Source: Cellulomonas timonensis
GTDB taxonomy: Bacteria > Actinomycetota > Actinomycetes > Actinomycetales > Cellulomonadaceae
Assembly: GCF_900046455.1 (NCBI RefSeq)
Contig: NZ_FCOT01000012.1
Span: 248,001-312,000, forward strand
Length of the DNA stretch: 64,000 nt
Direction of reading: 5' to 3'
Both the position numbers and the translations under genes were made by a program. Shown piece after piece: positions 28,211 to 36,710 of this stretch; positions within the stretch are counted from its first letter, which is position 1; the number at the start of each line of letters is the position of its first letter. Below the pieces are notes generated by a model. It saw only the letters and a list, made by a program, of their open reading frames with translations, did no database searches and was not told the DNA's origin.

Positions 28211-29761
28211 TCATGGAAGCCGCTCCCAGAGCCCGGTGTAGTGGTTGCGGCCCACCTGCGCGAACTCGCCGCGCAGCCACGCCTCGAGCCCAGCGCTCAT
28301 CTCGTTCCTCGAGAGCTGGTTCGTCAAAAGCGCGGCTCGCGCGTCGGCCAGTTGCGCCCAAATGATCCGCTCGTCGGGCGGCAACCCGGCGGGCCGCCCG
28401 GGGCCGTCGGCCGCGCGGGCCTCCGCCGCGGCCAGCTCGGGTGTCGGGCTCCCCGCGTCCAGCGCGAGCCGCACCCCGAAGATGTCCACCACATCAGGGC
28501 ATCCCGCGCGGATCTGCCGTCGGCCCGCGTCGGCGGCGGCCAGCAGCGACGGCGTCGCGCTCCACGTGCACTCGTGCTGCCGGGCGAAAGCCGCCAGGGG
28601 CTCGTTGTCGAGCGGCCGCCCCCAGCCGGGCGCGACCACGCCGGAGACCACGAGCGGCACGGCGAGCACGGCCCCGCCCGCGACGGCCCACGGGCGGGCG
28701 TCTGAGGGCAGTCGCGTGGCCAGGCGCCCCGCGCCCGCGCCGAGCAGCAGGCACAGCGCGGGCCCCACATACGCGGTGTAGTGCGTGCCCCAGCTCGGGG
28801 CTAGGAGCAGCAGCGCCGTCTGCGCCAGGGCCAGCAGGCCCCACCACACCGGGTCGGACCACTCCCGGGGCGCCTGCCGCGCGCGCACGGCGCGGATCAG
28901 CGGCGCGGCGCACAGGGCCACGAGCAGCAGGCCCCCCGCGGCGGCGAGGGCGGGCCCGATGGTCGGGTCGGTGAGGGCAGCCGGGGACACGAGCGTGCCG
29001 ATCCGCTCCAGGGCGCCCGTCGGATTGGCCTCCCGGCCCCGCTGGATCGCGACGACGTTCCGCCACGCCGCCGCCGGGTCGGCCGCCGCGAGGGCCAGCG
29101 CCGGGCTGAGCCCCACCAGGCACCACAGCGCCCCACGGCCCACGGCGCGCACGCCCGCGCGGGCCCCGATCAGCGCGCCCAGCGCGAGCACGTCAGCCGC
29201 GCCCCACAGCTTGAACGCGACGGCCAGCCCGGCCATCGCGCCCGCCACGGCCACCGCCCGAGGCGCCGGCCCGACGCTCCCGGCGCCCGGGCGCCTGCGC
29301 AACGCGAGCAGTGCCACCAGCACGCAGGTGTTGAGCAGCGGCTCGAGGTACACCGTCCGCTCGGCGATCGTGATCGTGCCCCAGGTGGCGTACAGCGCCC
29401 CGCCGACGATCGACGCCGCCCAGCCGCGCGAGCGCAGGATCGCGGCGACGAGCACGGCGTTGACCGCGCCGAGCAGCACGACGGCGATGCGCGCGGCCGC
29501 CATCGCCCAGGAGTCGCCGACCAGGCCCGCCAGCGCCGCGAACGGCGCCAGCGCCACCACCACGCCACCCGGCTGGAGGAAGGTGAAGTCCGTGTACGGC
29601 AGGTCGCCCGCGAGCAGGTGCTGCGCGGCAGCCAGGTGCACACCGTCGTCGTAGCCGATCACCCCGCGCAACGAGCCTCGATGCAGCACCGGGCCCAGGC
29701 GCACGGCGACTGCGAGGCAGCCGAGGACGAGCGCCAGGACGACGACCCCGCGGCTGCCCAT
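28211..29761 (-). CDS. GT-C fold membrane glycosyltransferase-like protein (ArnT/PMT-related)
   Basis: With ATG 29761 (MGSRGVVVLALVLG) the product is 516 residues and has about ten membrane spans. The first extracytoplasmic loop carries YDDGVHLAAAQHLLAGDLPY followed by TDFTFLQPG, the acidic GT-C loop motif found in polyprenyl-phosphate-sugar-dependent transferases. The C-terminus is soluble, with YTGLWERLP at the end. An earlier ATG at 29809 would overlap the ABC-F gene by 31 bp. The ABC-F gene is upstream on the same strand, 17 bp away, so they may be cotranscribed. Donor and acceptor are unknown. Confidence 0.72.
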   Translation of the reverse strand: MGSRGVVVLALVLGCLAVAVRLGPVLHRGSLRGVIGYDDGVHLAAAQHLLAGDLPYTDFTFLQPGGVVVALAPFAALAGLVGDSWAMAAARIAVVLLGAVNAVLVAAILRSRGWAASIVGGALYATWGTITIAERTVYLEPLLNTCVLVALLALRRRPGAGSVGPAPRAVAVAGAMAGLAVAFKLWGAADVLALGALIGARAGVRAVGRGALWCLVGLSPALALAAADPAAAWRNVVAIQRGREANPTGALERIGTLVSPAALTDPTIGPALAAAGGLLLVALCAAPLIRAVRARQAPREWSDPVWWGLLALAQTALLLLAPSWGTHYTAYVGPALCLLLGAGAGRLATRLPSDARPWAVAGGAVLAVPLVVSGVVAPGWGRPLDNEPLAAFARQHECTWSATPSLLAAADAGRRQIRAGCPDVVDIFGVRLALDAGSPTPELAAAEARAADGPGRPAGLPPDERIIWAQLADARAALLTNQLSRNEMSAGLEAWLRGEFAQVGRNHYTGLWERLP

Positions 29762-29778
29762 CCGCGGGGCCGGCAGCC

Positions 29779-31611
29779 CTACCCGGCGCTCTCCGCCGCC
29801 GCCAGCCACAGCTCCTCGAGCGCGTCGCGCTCCTCGGCCAGTGCGCGCAGCTCGGCGTCGAGCCGCTGGACCGCCTGGTGGTCGGTGGCCTGGGCGGCCA
29901 TCTTCTCGTGCAGGCGCGCCTCCAGCTCGGCGATCTTGCTGAGCCGGCGCTCGACGCGCTGCACCTCCTTGCGGGCGGCGCGCTGGTCCGCGGCGCTCGG
30001 CGCCGGCTGCGCGTCGTCGGCCGCGCTCGACGGCGCCTCGGCCAGGGCGGCCGCCGGGCGTGCGGTCCCGGGCGCGGCACGCCGCAGCTCGAGGTACTGC
30101 TCCACCCCGCCCGGCAGGTCGCGGATGGCGCCGTCGCCCAGCAGCGCCACCTGCCGGTCGCAGACGCGCTCGAGCAGGTAGCGGTCGTGTGAGACGACGA
30201 TGAGCGTGCCCGGCCAGCCGTCGAGCAGGTCCTCCAACGCGGCCAGGGTGTCGGTGTCGAGGTCGTTCGTGGGCTCGTCGAGGAGCAGCACGTTCGGCTC
30301 CCCCACCAGCAGCCGCAGGAGCTGCAGCCGACGGCGCTCGCCGCCCGAGAGGTCCCGCACGGGGGTGCGGGCACGGTCCTTGGTGAATCCGAGCCGCTCC
30401 ACGAGCTGCGCGGCGGTCAGCTCCTTGCCGCCGGCCACGACGGTGCGCTTCTCCCGCTCGATCACCTCGACGACACGCAGGTCGGCGAGCTCGTCGAGGT
30501 CCTCCACGTCCTGCGTGAGCTCGGCCACCTGCACCGTCTTGCCCCGCTTGACCCGCCCCGACGTGGGCTCAAGCCGCCCGGCCAGCAGGCGCAGCAGCGT
30601 CGTCTTGCCGGCGCCGTTGACCCCGACGATGCCGTACCGGTCCCCGGGGCCGAGCCGCCACGTCACGTCGTCGAGGAGCGTCCGGCCGCGCACGGCAGGG
30701 CTGTCCGCCGTCGCGGGCTCGTCGAAGCGGACCGTCACGTCCTCCAGGTCCAGCACGTCCTTGCCGAGCCGGCTCGTGGCCATCCGGGTCAGCTCGAGCT
30801 GGTCGCGCGGCGCCGGCTCGTCGGCGATGAGCTCGGTGGCGGCGTCGATGCGGAACTTCGGCTTGGAGGTGCGCGCCGGGGCGCCGCGGCGCAGCCACGC
30901 GAGCTCCTTGCGCAGCAGGTTCTGCCGCTTCTCCTCCGTGACGGCGGCGGTGCGGGACCGCTCCGCCCGGGCCAGCACGTAGGCGGCGTACCCGCCCTCG
31001 TAGCCCTCGACGCCGCCGTCGTTGACCTCCCACATGCGCGTGCACACCGCGTCGAGGAACCAGCGGTCGTGGGTGACGACCACCAGTGCCCCATTGCCGC
31101 GCGCATAGCGCTCGGCGAGGTGCTCCGCGAGCCACGCGACACCCTCGACGTCCAGGTGGTTGGTGGGCTCGTCGAGCGCCAGCACCTCGTCGTCGCGCAC
31201 CAGCAGCGCGGCCAGCGCGACGCGGCGGCGCTGCCCGCCGGACAGGTTCGCGACGTCCTCCTCCAGCGAGAGGTCGCCGAGCAGCCCGGAGTGCACCGAG
31301 CGGATCCGGGGGTCGGTGGCCCACGTGTGCTCGTCGGCGTCCCCGTGCACCAGGTCCCGCACCGTCTTCCCGGCGGGCAGCTCGTCCCGCTGGTCGAGCA
31401 CCGCGACCCGGACGCCGCCCGCGCGGGTCACGCGACCGGAGTCGGGCGCCTGGATGCCGGCCAGCACGCGCAGCAGCGTGGACTTGCCGGCGCCGTTGGG
31501 GCCGACCACCCCGACGCGCATCCCGTCGTCGAGGCCGAGGCTCACCTCGTCGAGGAGCGTGCGGGTGCCGAGCGTGAGCGAGACGGAGTCCGCTCCGAGC
31601 AGGTGGGCCAT
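29779..31611 (-). CDS. ABC-F family ATPase (Uup-like)
   Basis: The 610-residue soluble protein has two ATP-binding domains: Walker A VGPNGAGKSTLL with NLSGGQRRRVALA and LALDEPTNHLD, then VGVNGAGKTTLL with DLSGGERRRLQLL and LLLDEPTNDLD. It has no membrane domain. A ~90-residue charged C-terminal coiled-coil region follows (EVQRVERRLSKIAELEARL), the Uup-type DNA/ribosome-binding extension. ABC-F proteins act on the ribosome, and Uup is linked to branched DNA or ribosome maturation. Between the domains is a P-site tRNA-interaction-like linker. Confidence 0.92.
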   Translation of the reverse strand: MAHLLGADSVSLTLGTRTLLDEVSLGLDDGMRVGVVGPNGAGKSTLLRVLAGIQAPDSGRVTRAGGVRVAVLDQRDELPAGKTVRDLVHGDADEHTWATDPRIRSVHSGLLGDLSLEEDVANLSGGQRRRVALAALLVRDDEVLALDEPTNHLDVEGVAWLAEHLAERYARGNGALVVVTHDRWFLDAVCTRMWEVNDGGVEGYEGGYAAYVLARAERSRTAAVTEEKRQNLLRKELAWLRRGAPARTSKPKFRIDAATELIADEPAPRDQLELTRMATSRLGKDVLDLEDVTVRFDEPATADSPAVRGRTLLDDVTWRLGPGDRYGIVGVNGAGKTTLLRLLAGRLEPTSGRVKRGKTVQVAELTQDVEDLDELADLRVVEVIEREKRTVVAGGKELTAAQLVERLGFTKDRARTPVRDLSGGERRRLQLLRLLVGEPNVLLLDEPTNDLDTDTLAALEDLLDGWPGTLIVVSHDRYLLERVCDRQVALLGDGAIRDLPGGVEQYLELRRAAPGTARPAAALAEAPSSAADDAQPAPSAADQRAARKEVQRVERRLSKIAELEARLHEKMAAQATDHQAVQRLDAELRALAEERDALEELWLAAAESAG

Positions 31612-32336
31612 CGAGCTCTTTCCATGGGGACGGGCGTGCGGATGAAGGTGGTGTGGATGGCGGGCGACGGAGCCGCCGGCCGATGCTGCGGCAGATGCTA
31701 CGGCGACGGGCTGGCGATGACCCGCGCCCCCGGGACGGGCCCGACGGCGGTGAGCACCGTGTCGGCGACGCCGGCAGCGGTCAGCGCCGCGCCTATCACC
31801 TGCGCGTGGGCCCGGCTGCGCGCCAGCGCCGCCACCGTCGGCCCCGAGCCGGACACGAGGACGCCCAGGGCGCCCACGTCATCCGCCGCCGCGAGGGTCT
31901 CAGCCAGCTCGGGCGCCAACTCGAGGGCCGCGGGCTGCAGGTCGTTGCGCAGCGCGCGCCCCAACGCCGTCGCGTCGCCCGCGCGGAGCGCCTGCAGCAG
32001 CTCCAGGTCGCTGTCCGGCCCCAGGGCACTGGACCCCGAGCCGGCGAGGGCGTCGAACTCCGCGTAGACGCGGGCCGTCGACAGGCCGGCGTCACGCACG
32101 GCGAAGACCCAGTGGTACTCGCCACGGCTGAGCGCCGGGGTCAGCACATCGCCCCGGCCCGATCCGATCGCGGTGTGCCCCACCAGTCCGAACGGCACGT
32201 CCGAGCCGAGACCCGCGGCCAGCTCGTGCAGCTGGTCACGGCTCAGCCCGGCGCCCCAGAACGCGTCGCAGGCGAGCAGCGCCGCCGCCGCGTCCGCCGA
32301 CCCGCCCGCCATCCCCCCCGCCACCAGCACCGACTC

Positions 32337-32436
32337 CCCGCTGTGCTGGTCCACCCCCCCGGCCACGCCGGCCAACTTCGCCAGCGCCCCCGCCGCGCGC
32401 AAGGCCCGGTGCTCGTCGTCCCGGGGCCACCGGTGG
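32337..32436. repeat. Degraded copy of 32488-32587 inside ispE
   Basis: Bases 32337-32436 align without gaps to 32488-32587 (offset 151) at roughly 75% identity by eye. The best-conserved stretch is 32391-32407. Differences are mostly changes to C or G. This fits a low-quality read tail rather than an old duplication. Confidence 0.75.
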
Positions 32437-32459
32437 AGCGACGCAGGCGGAGGGTAAGA

Positions 32460-32487
32460 GGCAGCGTCGGATGTGTATAAGAGGCAG
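32460..32487 (+). other. Residual Illumina Nextera Read-1 adapter with Tn5 mosaic end
   Basis: 32460-32468 is GGCAGCGTC, the 3' part of the Nextera Read-1 tail. 32469-32487 matches the 19-bp Tn5 mosaic end at 17 of 19 positions (core GATGTGTATAAGAG), both differences being A to G. True genomic sequence resumes directly after it, exactly as an insert follows the adapter in a tagmentation read. Confidence 0.9.
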
Positions 32488-32789
32488 CTCGATGTGCAGG
32501 TGCACGCCCTCGTCGATGCCCGCGAACTCCGCGAGGGCGCGCGCCGCGCGCAAGGCCAGGTTCGTGTCGTCCGTGGGCACCAGGTGCGCCTGCGGGCCGC
32601 TGACCGAGAGCGTCAGGCCGTCCCCGGGGGTCGCCACGACGTCCTCGTACACCGACACCGCCTGGAACACGGTCACCAGGGGGTGGTAGCCGTCGGGCTC
32701 GCGGGCGCCGACGCGCAGTCCCAGGTTCACCTTGCCGGGCGCGCGGACCCGGACCTCGGGCTGGCTGCCGATCTCGACGCGGGGCTGAG

Positions 32790-33728
32790 TCACGGCTCCA
32801 CTGTGCCAGGTCCGCCCACGGGCGGCTCGGACTGCTCCACCGGCTCGGGCCGCTCGTCCGCCCGCTCGCGCGCGTGGTCGGCGAGCTGCGCCGCGATCCG
32901 CGCGAAGCCGTCGATGTCCACGCGCTCGCCCCGGGTCTGCGGGTCGATGCCCGCGCCCTCCAGCGCGCGCACGGCCGCCTGCGGGGAGCCGGCGAGTGGC
33001 GCCAGCGCCGCGCGGAGCATCTTGCGGCGCTGCGCGAACGCGGCGTCGACCACGGCGAAGACCTGCTGCCGGGTGGCGGACGTCACCGGCGGGTCCCGGC
33101 GGTCCATGCGCACCAGCGCCGAGTCCACGTTCGGCGCCGGCCAGAAGACGTTGCGGCCCACGGTGGCGGTGCGGCGGGCCGACGCGTACCAGGCGACCTT
33201 CGCGGACGGCACCCCGTAGACGCGGCTGCCGGGGGGCGCGGCCAGGCGGTCGGCCACCTCCGCCTGGACCATCACGAGCACGCGCTCGAGGCTCGGGAAC
33301 CGCTCGAGGAAGGTCAGCAGCACCGGCACCGAGACGTTGTACGGGAGGTTCGCGACGAGCGCGGTGGGCGGCGGGCCCGGCAGCTCGTGCACCTCCAGCG
33401 CGTCAGCCCCGACGACCGTCAGGTCGGCCTCGCCGGGGACATGCGCGGCGACGGTGCCCGGCAGCAGGCCCGCGAGCACCGGGTCGATCTCCACGGCGAC
33501 GACGCTGGCCCCCGCCTCCAGCAGCCCGAGCGTCAGCGAGCCGAGCCCTGGCCCGACCTCGACGACCCGCTCGCCCGCTGTCACGTCGGCCTGGCGCACG
33601 ATCTTGCGGACCGTGCCCCCGTCGAGCACGAAGTTCTGCCCGAGCGTCTTGGTGGGGCGGATGCCCGCCCGTGCGGCCAACTCGCGGATCTCCGCGGGAC
33701 CGAGCAGGGGTCCGGCGGTGGCAGTCAT
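32790..33728 (-). CDS. ksgA: 16S rRNA (adenine1518/1519-N6)-dimethyltransferase
   Basis: The 312-residue protein has [19 protein letters not shown] at the N-terminus, the SAM-binding motif [19 protein letters not shown], and the catalytic [12 protein letters not shown] (the N-[IL]-P-Y motif). A ~30-residue Pro/Glu-rich tail is dispensable-looking. It dimethylates two adjacent adenosines in helix 45 of 16S rRNA during 30S assembly. The stop overlaps the ispE start by 4 bp. A TAGGCT hexamer 7 nt before the ATG suggests a leaderless ksgA-ispE message. Confidence 0.96.
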   Translation of the reverse strand: MTATAGPLLGPAEIRELAARAGIRPTKTLGQNFVLDGGTVRKIVRQADVTAGERVVEVGPGLGSLTLGLLEAGASVVAVEIDPVLAGLLPGTVAAHVPGEADLTVVGADALEVHELPGPPPTALVANLPYNVSVPVLLTFLERFPSLERVLVMVQAEVADRLAAPPGSRVYGVPSAKVAWYASARRTATVGRNVFWPAPNVDSALVRMDRRDPPVTSATRQQVFAVVDAAFAQRRKMLRAALAPLAGSPQAAVRALEGAGIDPQTRGERVDIDGFARIAAQLADHARERADERPEPVEQSEPPVGGPGTVEP

Positions 33729-33735
33729 GCCCCAG

Positions 33736-33741
33736 AGCCTA
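33736..33741 (-). promoter_or_regulatory. Candidate -10 element for leaderless ksgA-ispE
   Basis: TAGGCT on the minus strand lies exactly 7 nt before the ksgA ATG. No Shine-Dalgarno is present in between. Confidence 0.5.
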
Positions 33742-33762
33742 ACGGCCCGCGCCGGACACGCC

Positions 33763-33798
33763 GCGAGCGCGCACTCCCCGGAGGGTGTGCGCGCTCGC
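33763..33798 (-). terminator. Hairpin after rpfB
   Basis: GCGAGCGCGCAC (33763-33774) pairs perfectly with GTGCGCGCTCGC (33787-33798), with three more C-G pairs possible inside. It begins 27 bp past the rpfB stop and would separate rpfB from the ksgA promoter. Confidence 0.7.
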
Positions 33799-33824
33799 GA
33801 CAGCGTGCTGCGGTGCTGCGTCGG

Positions 33825-35012
33825 TCAGCTGAACAGGCGTGAGCCGCAGTGCGGCCACTGCCCGGCGCCCGACCGGTTGTAGAGCATCTTCGCGCGGGCC
33901 GTCTGCTCGTCGGCTGATGCCTGCGAGGGCAGGCCCGTGCCGCCGACGGCCTGCCACGTGGCCACCGAGAACTGGTACAGCCCGTGGTACTTGCCGGTCG
34001 CGGAGACGATCGACGCGTTGCCGCCCGACTCGCACTTCGCCAGCGCGGCCCAGTTCAGCGAGTCGGCGGCGCCGCCCGCGGTGATGGCGCTGCCCGACGA
34101 CGAGGACGCCGCGGCCCGCTTCTTGGAGCCCACCTTCACGACCTCGTCAACCGGGGCCTGGGTGACCGTGTCGGAGAGGTTCTCGCGTGCCGTCTCCACG
34201 CCGTCCACCGTGGTGACGCGGTCGACGACGGTGCGGACACCGGCGACGCCCTTGGTGGCGACGGCCTTCTGGCCGACGTAGCGCGACGCGTCGTCCTGCG
34301 TCACGGTGCCGAAGGCGATCTCGCTGGTGGTGGTGACCTCCTCGACGGTCACGCGGCTCACGACGACGGACACACGGCCCGCGTCGGTGCGGGTGACGGT
34401 CACGGTGTCATGCTCGCCGAGCGTGACGCCCAGGCTGTCGAGCGCGTCGCCGACAGTGGTGGAGCCATCGTCGACGGTGAGGGTCTGGCCGTCCACGACC
34501 ACGTCCGCGGGCCCGTCCAGGGTCAGCTCGAGCGAGAGCTCGGGGCGGCCGTCGGCGGCGGACCGGGTGGCCACGAGCCGCACGTCGTCGCCGCGAGCCT
34601 GGAACACCTCGAGGGCCTCGTCGGCGGTGAGGGCCGTGGTCCACACGCTCTCGGCGGCGCCATCGGTCTGCACGTCGATCTGGCGTGCGTGCCGGACGAC
34701 GATCTCGGCGCCGTCCTGCAGGGCCCCCACGGGGGCCACCAGGTCACGCTCGGATATCTCGATGTCCTTCTCGTCGAGGAGGCCCTCGACGCTGCCGGAC
34801 CACGTGGTCACGGTGGTGGTGTCGCCGTTCACGTCCAGCGAGACGGTTTTGTGGGCGGCGGCTGCGACGGCGGTGCCGGAGCCGACCAGCAGGACTGCTG
34901 TGGCTGCGACGACGGCACGGAACCGGATCGAGCCTGAGTCGGTGAGGTGCTTGCGGAGGGTGGAGCGACGGGGGGCCGCGCTCGCGGAGGGGGGTTGAGT
35001 CGAGGAAGTCAC
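33825..35012 (-). CDS. rpfB: Resuscitation-promoting factor RpfB-type (DUF348-G5-Rpf)
   Basis: I start at GTG 35012 (VTSSTQPPSASAAPRRSTLR), which gives 395 residues; GGAAA precedes it. A membrane-spanning signal segment (FRAVVAATAVLLVGSG) is followed by three DUF348 repeats, a G5 domain (~210-290), a short linker and the C-terminal Rpf catalytic domain (LNWAALAKCESGGN, GLYQFSVATW). The Glu in CESGG is the expected catalytic residue of this lysozyme-like transglycosylase. Rpf proteins cleave peptidoglycan and promote exit from dormancy. The tatD-rpfB-ksgA-ispE order is conserved with mycobacteria; here a second paralogue is inserted. Confidence 0.93.
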   Translation of the reverse strand: MTSSTQPPSASAAPRRSTLRKHLTDSGSIRFRAVVAATAVLLVGSGTAVAAAAHKTVSLDVNGDTTTVTTWSGSVEGLLDEKDIEISERDLVAPVGALQDGAEIVVRHARQIDVQTDGAAESVWTTALTADEALEVFQARGDDVRLVATRSAADGRPELSLELTLDGPADVVVDGQTLTVDDGSTTVGDALDSLGVTLGEHDTVTVTRTDAGRVSVVVSRVTVEEVTTTSEIAFGTVTQDDASRYVGQKAVATKGVAGVRTVVDRVTTVDGVETARENLSDTVTQAPVDEVVKVGSKKRAAASSSSGSAITAGGAADSLNWAALAKCESGGNASIVSATGKYHGLYQFSVATWQAVGGTGLPSQASADEQTARAKMLYNRSGAGQWPHCGSRLFS

Positions 35013-35249
35013 GCGTTTCCAGACGTCGGAGTTCCCGGGCACGGGGAGACGGCGCGGCCTCAGAAGGGCCCCAGCGACGTCGCCGGCCGACCGGTCGCAC
35101 GACGATGTGCGTCCTCCTGGGAGGCTGCACCCGCTGGTCCGGATCCCCGATCCGGCAGTCACGGCCCGCGGTCACGTGTCGTGAACGAGCCGACATCGCC
35201 CGCGCGCACACCACCACACAGGCGGCGAACGGCGTTCGAGCGACATAGG

Positions 35250-35279
35250 ACCGTAACTGGTGCGTGACAGATGTGCCAA
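35250..35279 (-). promoter_or_regulatory. rpfB promoter with MtrA-like direct repeat
   Basis: On the minus strand TTGGCA (35274-35279) and TACGGT (35250-35255) are 18 bp apart, a plausible promoter ~238 bp before the start codon. Read on the plus strand, GTAAC-N6-GTGAC at 35253-35268 overlaps the -10. GTAAC-N6-GTAAC is the published-type MtrA consensus in streptomycetes, and MtrA controls rpfB in M. tuberculosis. The same element occurs before the neighbouring paralogue. Confidence 0.5.
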
Positions 35280-35309
35280 TCGACTGCTGTCAGCGCCGGG
35301 CGGTGGGAG

Positions 35310-36554
35310 TCAGTACCAGCCCTTGGCCTGGGAGGCGGCCCATGCCCCGCAGGGGGTGCCGTAACGGCCCTCGATGTAGTTCAAGCCCCAGGTGATCTGG
35401 GTCGCCGGGTTGGTGCGCCAGTCGTCGGCCACAGTGGCCATCTTCGAGCCCGGCAGGGCCTGCGGGATGCCATAGGCGCCCGACGACTTGTTCTCGGCGT
35501 TCACCCGCCAGCCGCTCTCCTTCTTCCACAGCGACAGCAGGCAGGCGAACTCGTCATCGCCGTATCCACGCGCCGCGGCGAGCTGCTTGCCGAGCTCCTG
35601 CGCGCTGCCCGGCTCCACCACGACGGTGGACGGGTCGGGGAGCTCCTGGGTGCCGACGCGGACGACCTGCGTCACAGGCGCCACCGTCACGACGGACGCC
35701 ACGACAGTCCGCTCGACGACGGCGCCGCCCACGATCGACAGCGAGTACGTGGTGGTCCGCACCCCGGCCTTGCCCTTGGTCTTGACGACCTTGTTGCCCT
35801 TGACGAGCGCCGGGTCCTCGACCTCTTCGACCTCGAACGGCATGGCCTCGGTCTGCGTCTCCCCGCCCACGCTGGCGCGGGTGACCAGGACGACCAGCCC
35901 GTCCACGGCCGTCGCGTCCAGCGGGACCGACACCTGGTCGCCCTCCTCGAGCACCAGGCCGATCTCACGCAGTGCCTCACGCACCGTCGGGGCGCTGGTC
36001 ACACCGTCGATGACCTGCCCGTCCACCGCGAGGTGGATCGTCTTCTGCGTGGAGACCCGCAGCGGCTCCCGGCCCAGCGAGGCCGAGCGCGACGCGGACA
36101 GCAGCGTGTCGCCGCCGCGCAGCCCCAGCCCGTCCACCGCCTCGCCCACCGTCAGCGCGGTGGTCCACACGCGCTGCTCCGAGCCGTCGATCACCACGTC
36201 GAGCTCGCGCCCGTGCCGCACCACCACCTGGGAGTTGTTGGCAACCGGCTCGTGGACGCCCGGCGCGACGAGGTCGCGCTCGCCGACCTCGATGCCGCCG
36301 CCGGCGAGGACGTCGCCCACGGTGCGGCCGAACGCGCTGACCTCGACGCTCTGCCCGTCGACGTCCACGGTCACGGTCTTGTGCAGCACCGCGAAGGCGC
36401 TGGTGCCGCCCGCGACGATGGCCAGGACGAGGGCCTGGGCGCCGAGCCGGGCGACCCGCGATATGCCGGGTGCCTCGCGCGCCGAGCGCTCCTGGGCCTC
36501 GCGCAGCGCCGCGCGCTCGCGCCGCGTCTGCGGCTGCGCGTCGGGCTGGGGCAC
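35310..36554 (-). CDS. DUF348-G5 cell-wall protein with SLT/lysozyme-like C-terminal domain (Rpf paralogue)
   Basis: From GTG 36554 (VPQPDAQPQTRRERA), preceded by GAGGAG, the product is 414 residues. A hydrophobic segment (QALVLAIVAGGTSAFAVL) is followed by three DUF348 repeats and a G5 domain, as in RpfB. The C-terminal ~80 residues differ: FACLLSLWKKESGWRVNAEN, SSGAYGIPQALPGSKM and INWGL-type ITWGLNYIEGRYG. This is a transglycosylase SLT-like domain, with Glu in KKESGW as the likely catalytic acid. It is therefore a tandem paralogue of RpfB with a swapped catalytic domain. It should act on peptidoglycan at the outer face of the membrane. Confidence 0.87.
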   Translation of the reverse strand: MPQPDAQPQTRRERAALREAQERSAREAPGISRVARLGAQALVLAIVAGGTSAFAVLHKTVTVDVDGQSVEVSAFGRTVGDVLAGGGIEVGERDLVAPGVHEPVANNSQVVVRHGRELDVVIDGSEQRVWTTALTVGEAVDGLGLRGGDTLLSASRSASLGREPLRVSTQKTIHLAVDGQVIDGVTSAPTVREALREIGLVLEEGDQVSVPLDATAVDGLVVLVTRASVGGETQTEAMPFEVEEVEDPALVKGNKVVKTKGKAGVRTTTYSLSIVGGAVVERTVVASVVTVAPVTQVVRVGTQELPDPSTVVVEPGSAQELGKQLAAARGYGDDEFACLLSLWKKESGWRVNAENKSSGAYGIPQALPGSKMATVADDWRTNPATQITWGLNYIEGRYGTPCGAWAASQAKGWY

Positions 36555-36613
36555 CGGTGCTCCTCGTGCTGGGGGATGGTGGCAGCGGACGTCGCTGCCG
36601 GTCGGCCGCACCG

Positions 36614-36632
36614 ACCGTAACCGATCTGTGAC
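36614..36632 (-). promoter_or_regulatory. Promoter element with MtrA-like direct repeat before the Rpf paralogue
   Basis: TACGGT on the minus strand (36614-36619) overlaps GTAAC-N6-GTGAC on the plus strand (36617-36632). The nonamer GACCGTAAC is identical to that at rpfB. No good -35 is seen, which would suit an activator-dependent promoter. Confidence 0.45.
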
Positions 36633-36710
36633 GCCAGCGGGTAGCCGACAGCGGCCTGATCGGCGGGTTCTCACCCGACCCTCACCCCTGTGGCGGCGCC
36701 CCGAACGGGC

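Larger units (their letters stand above)
31698..32793 (-). pseudogene. ispE: ispE (CDP-ME kinase), interrupted by a 151-bp artefactual insertion
   Basis: The 5' part from ATG 32793 encodes a normal N-terminus (VRAPGKVNLGLRVG; residues 1-~105, ending VHLHIE). The 3' part, in another frame, encodes the ATP-binding motif VAGGMAGGSADAAAAL and the rest to the TAG at 31698. Between them are a degraded second copy of the 5' part and adapter sequence. The offset between the two copies is 151 bp, and removing 151 bp puts both parts in frame as a 314-residue protein, the usual IspE size. IspE phosphorylates CDP-methylerythritol in isoprenoid synthesis and should be essential here, so the genome very probably has an intact gene. 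Its ATG overlaps the ksgA stop. Confidence 0.88.

Noticed and set aside
32460-32487. A real Tn5/IS50 transposon end
   Set aside because: Only one mosaic end is present, there is no transposase or target-site duplication, and the bases before it are the Nextera Read-1 tail, which exists only in library adapters.
31698-32793. ispE as a genuine pseudogene
   Set aside because: The break coincides exactly with adapter sequence and a 151-bp offset, and both halves otherwise keep intact family motifs.
35013-35309. A c-di-AMP (ydaO-type) riboswitch before rpfB
   Set aside because: Such riboswitches precede Rpf genes in some actinobacteria, but I could not find the conserved core segments in the ~240-nt leader.
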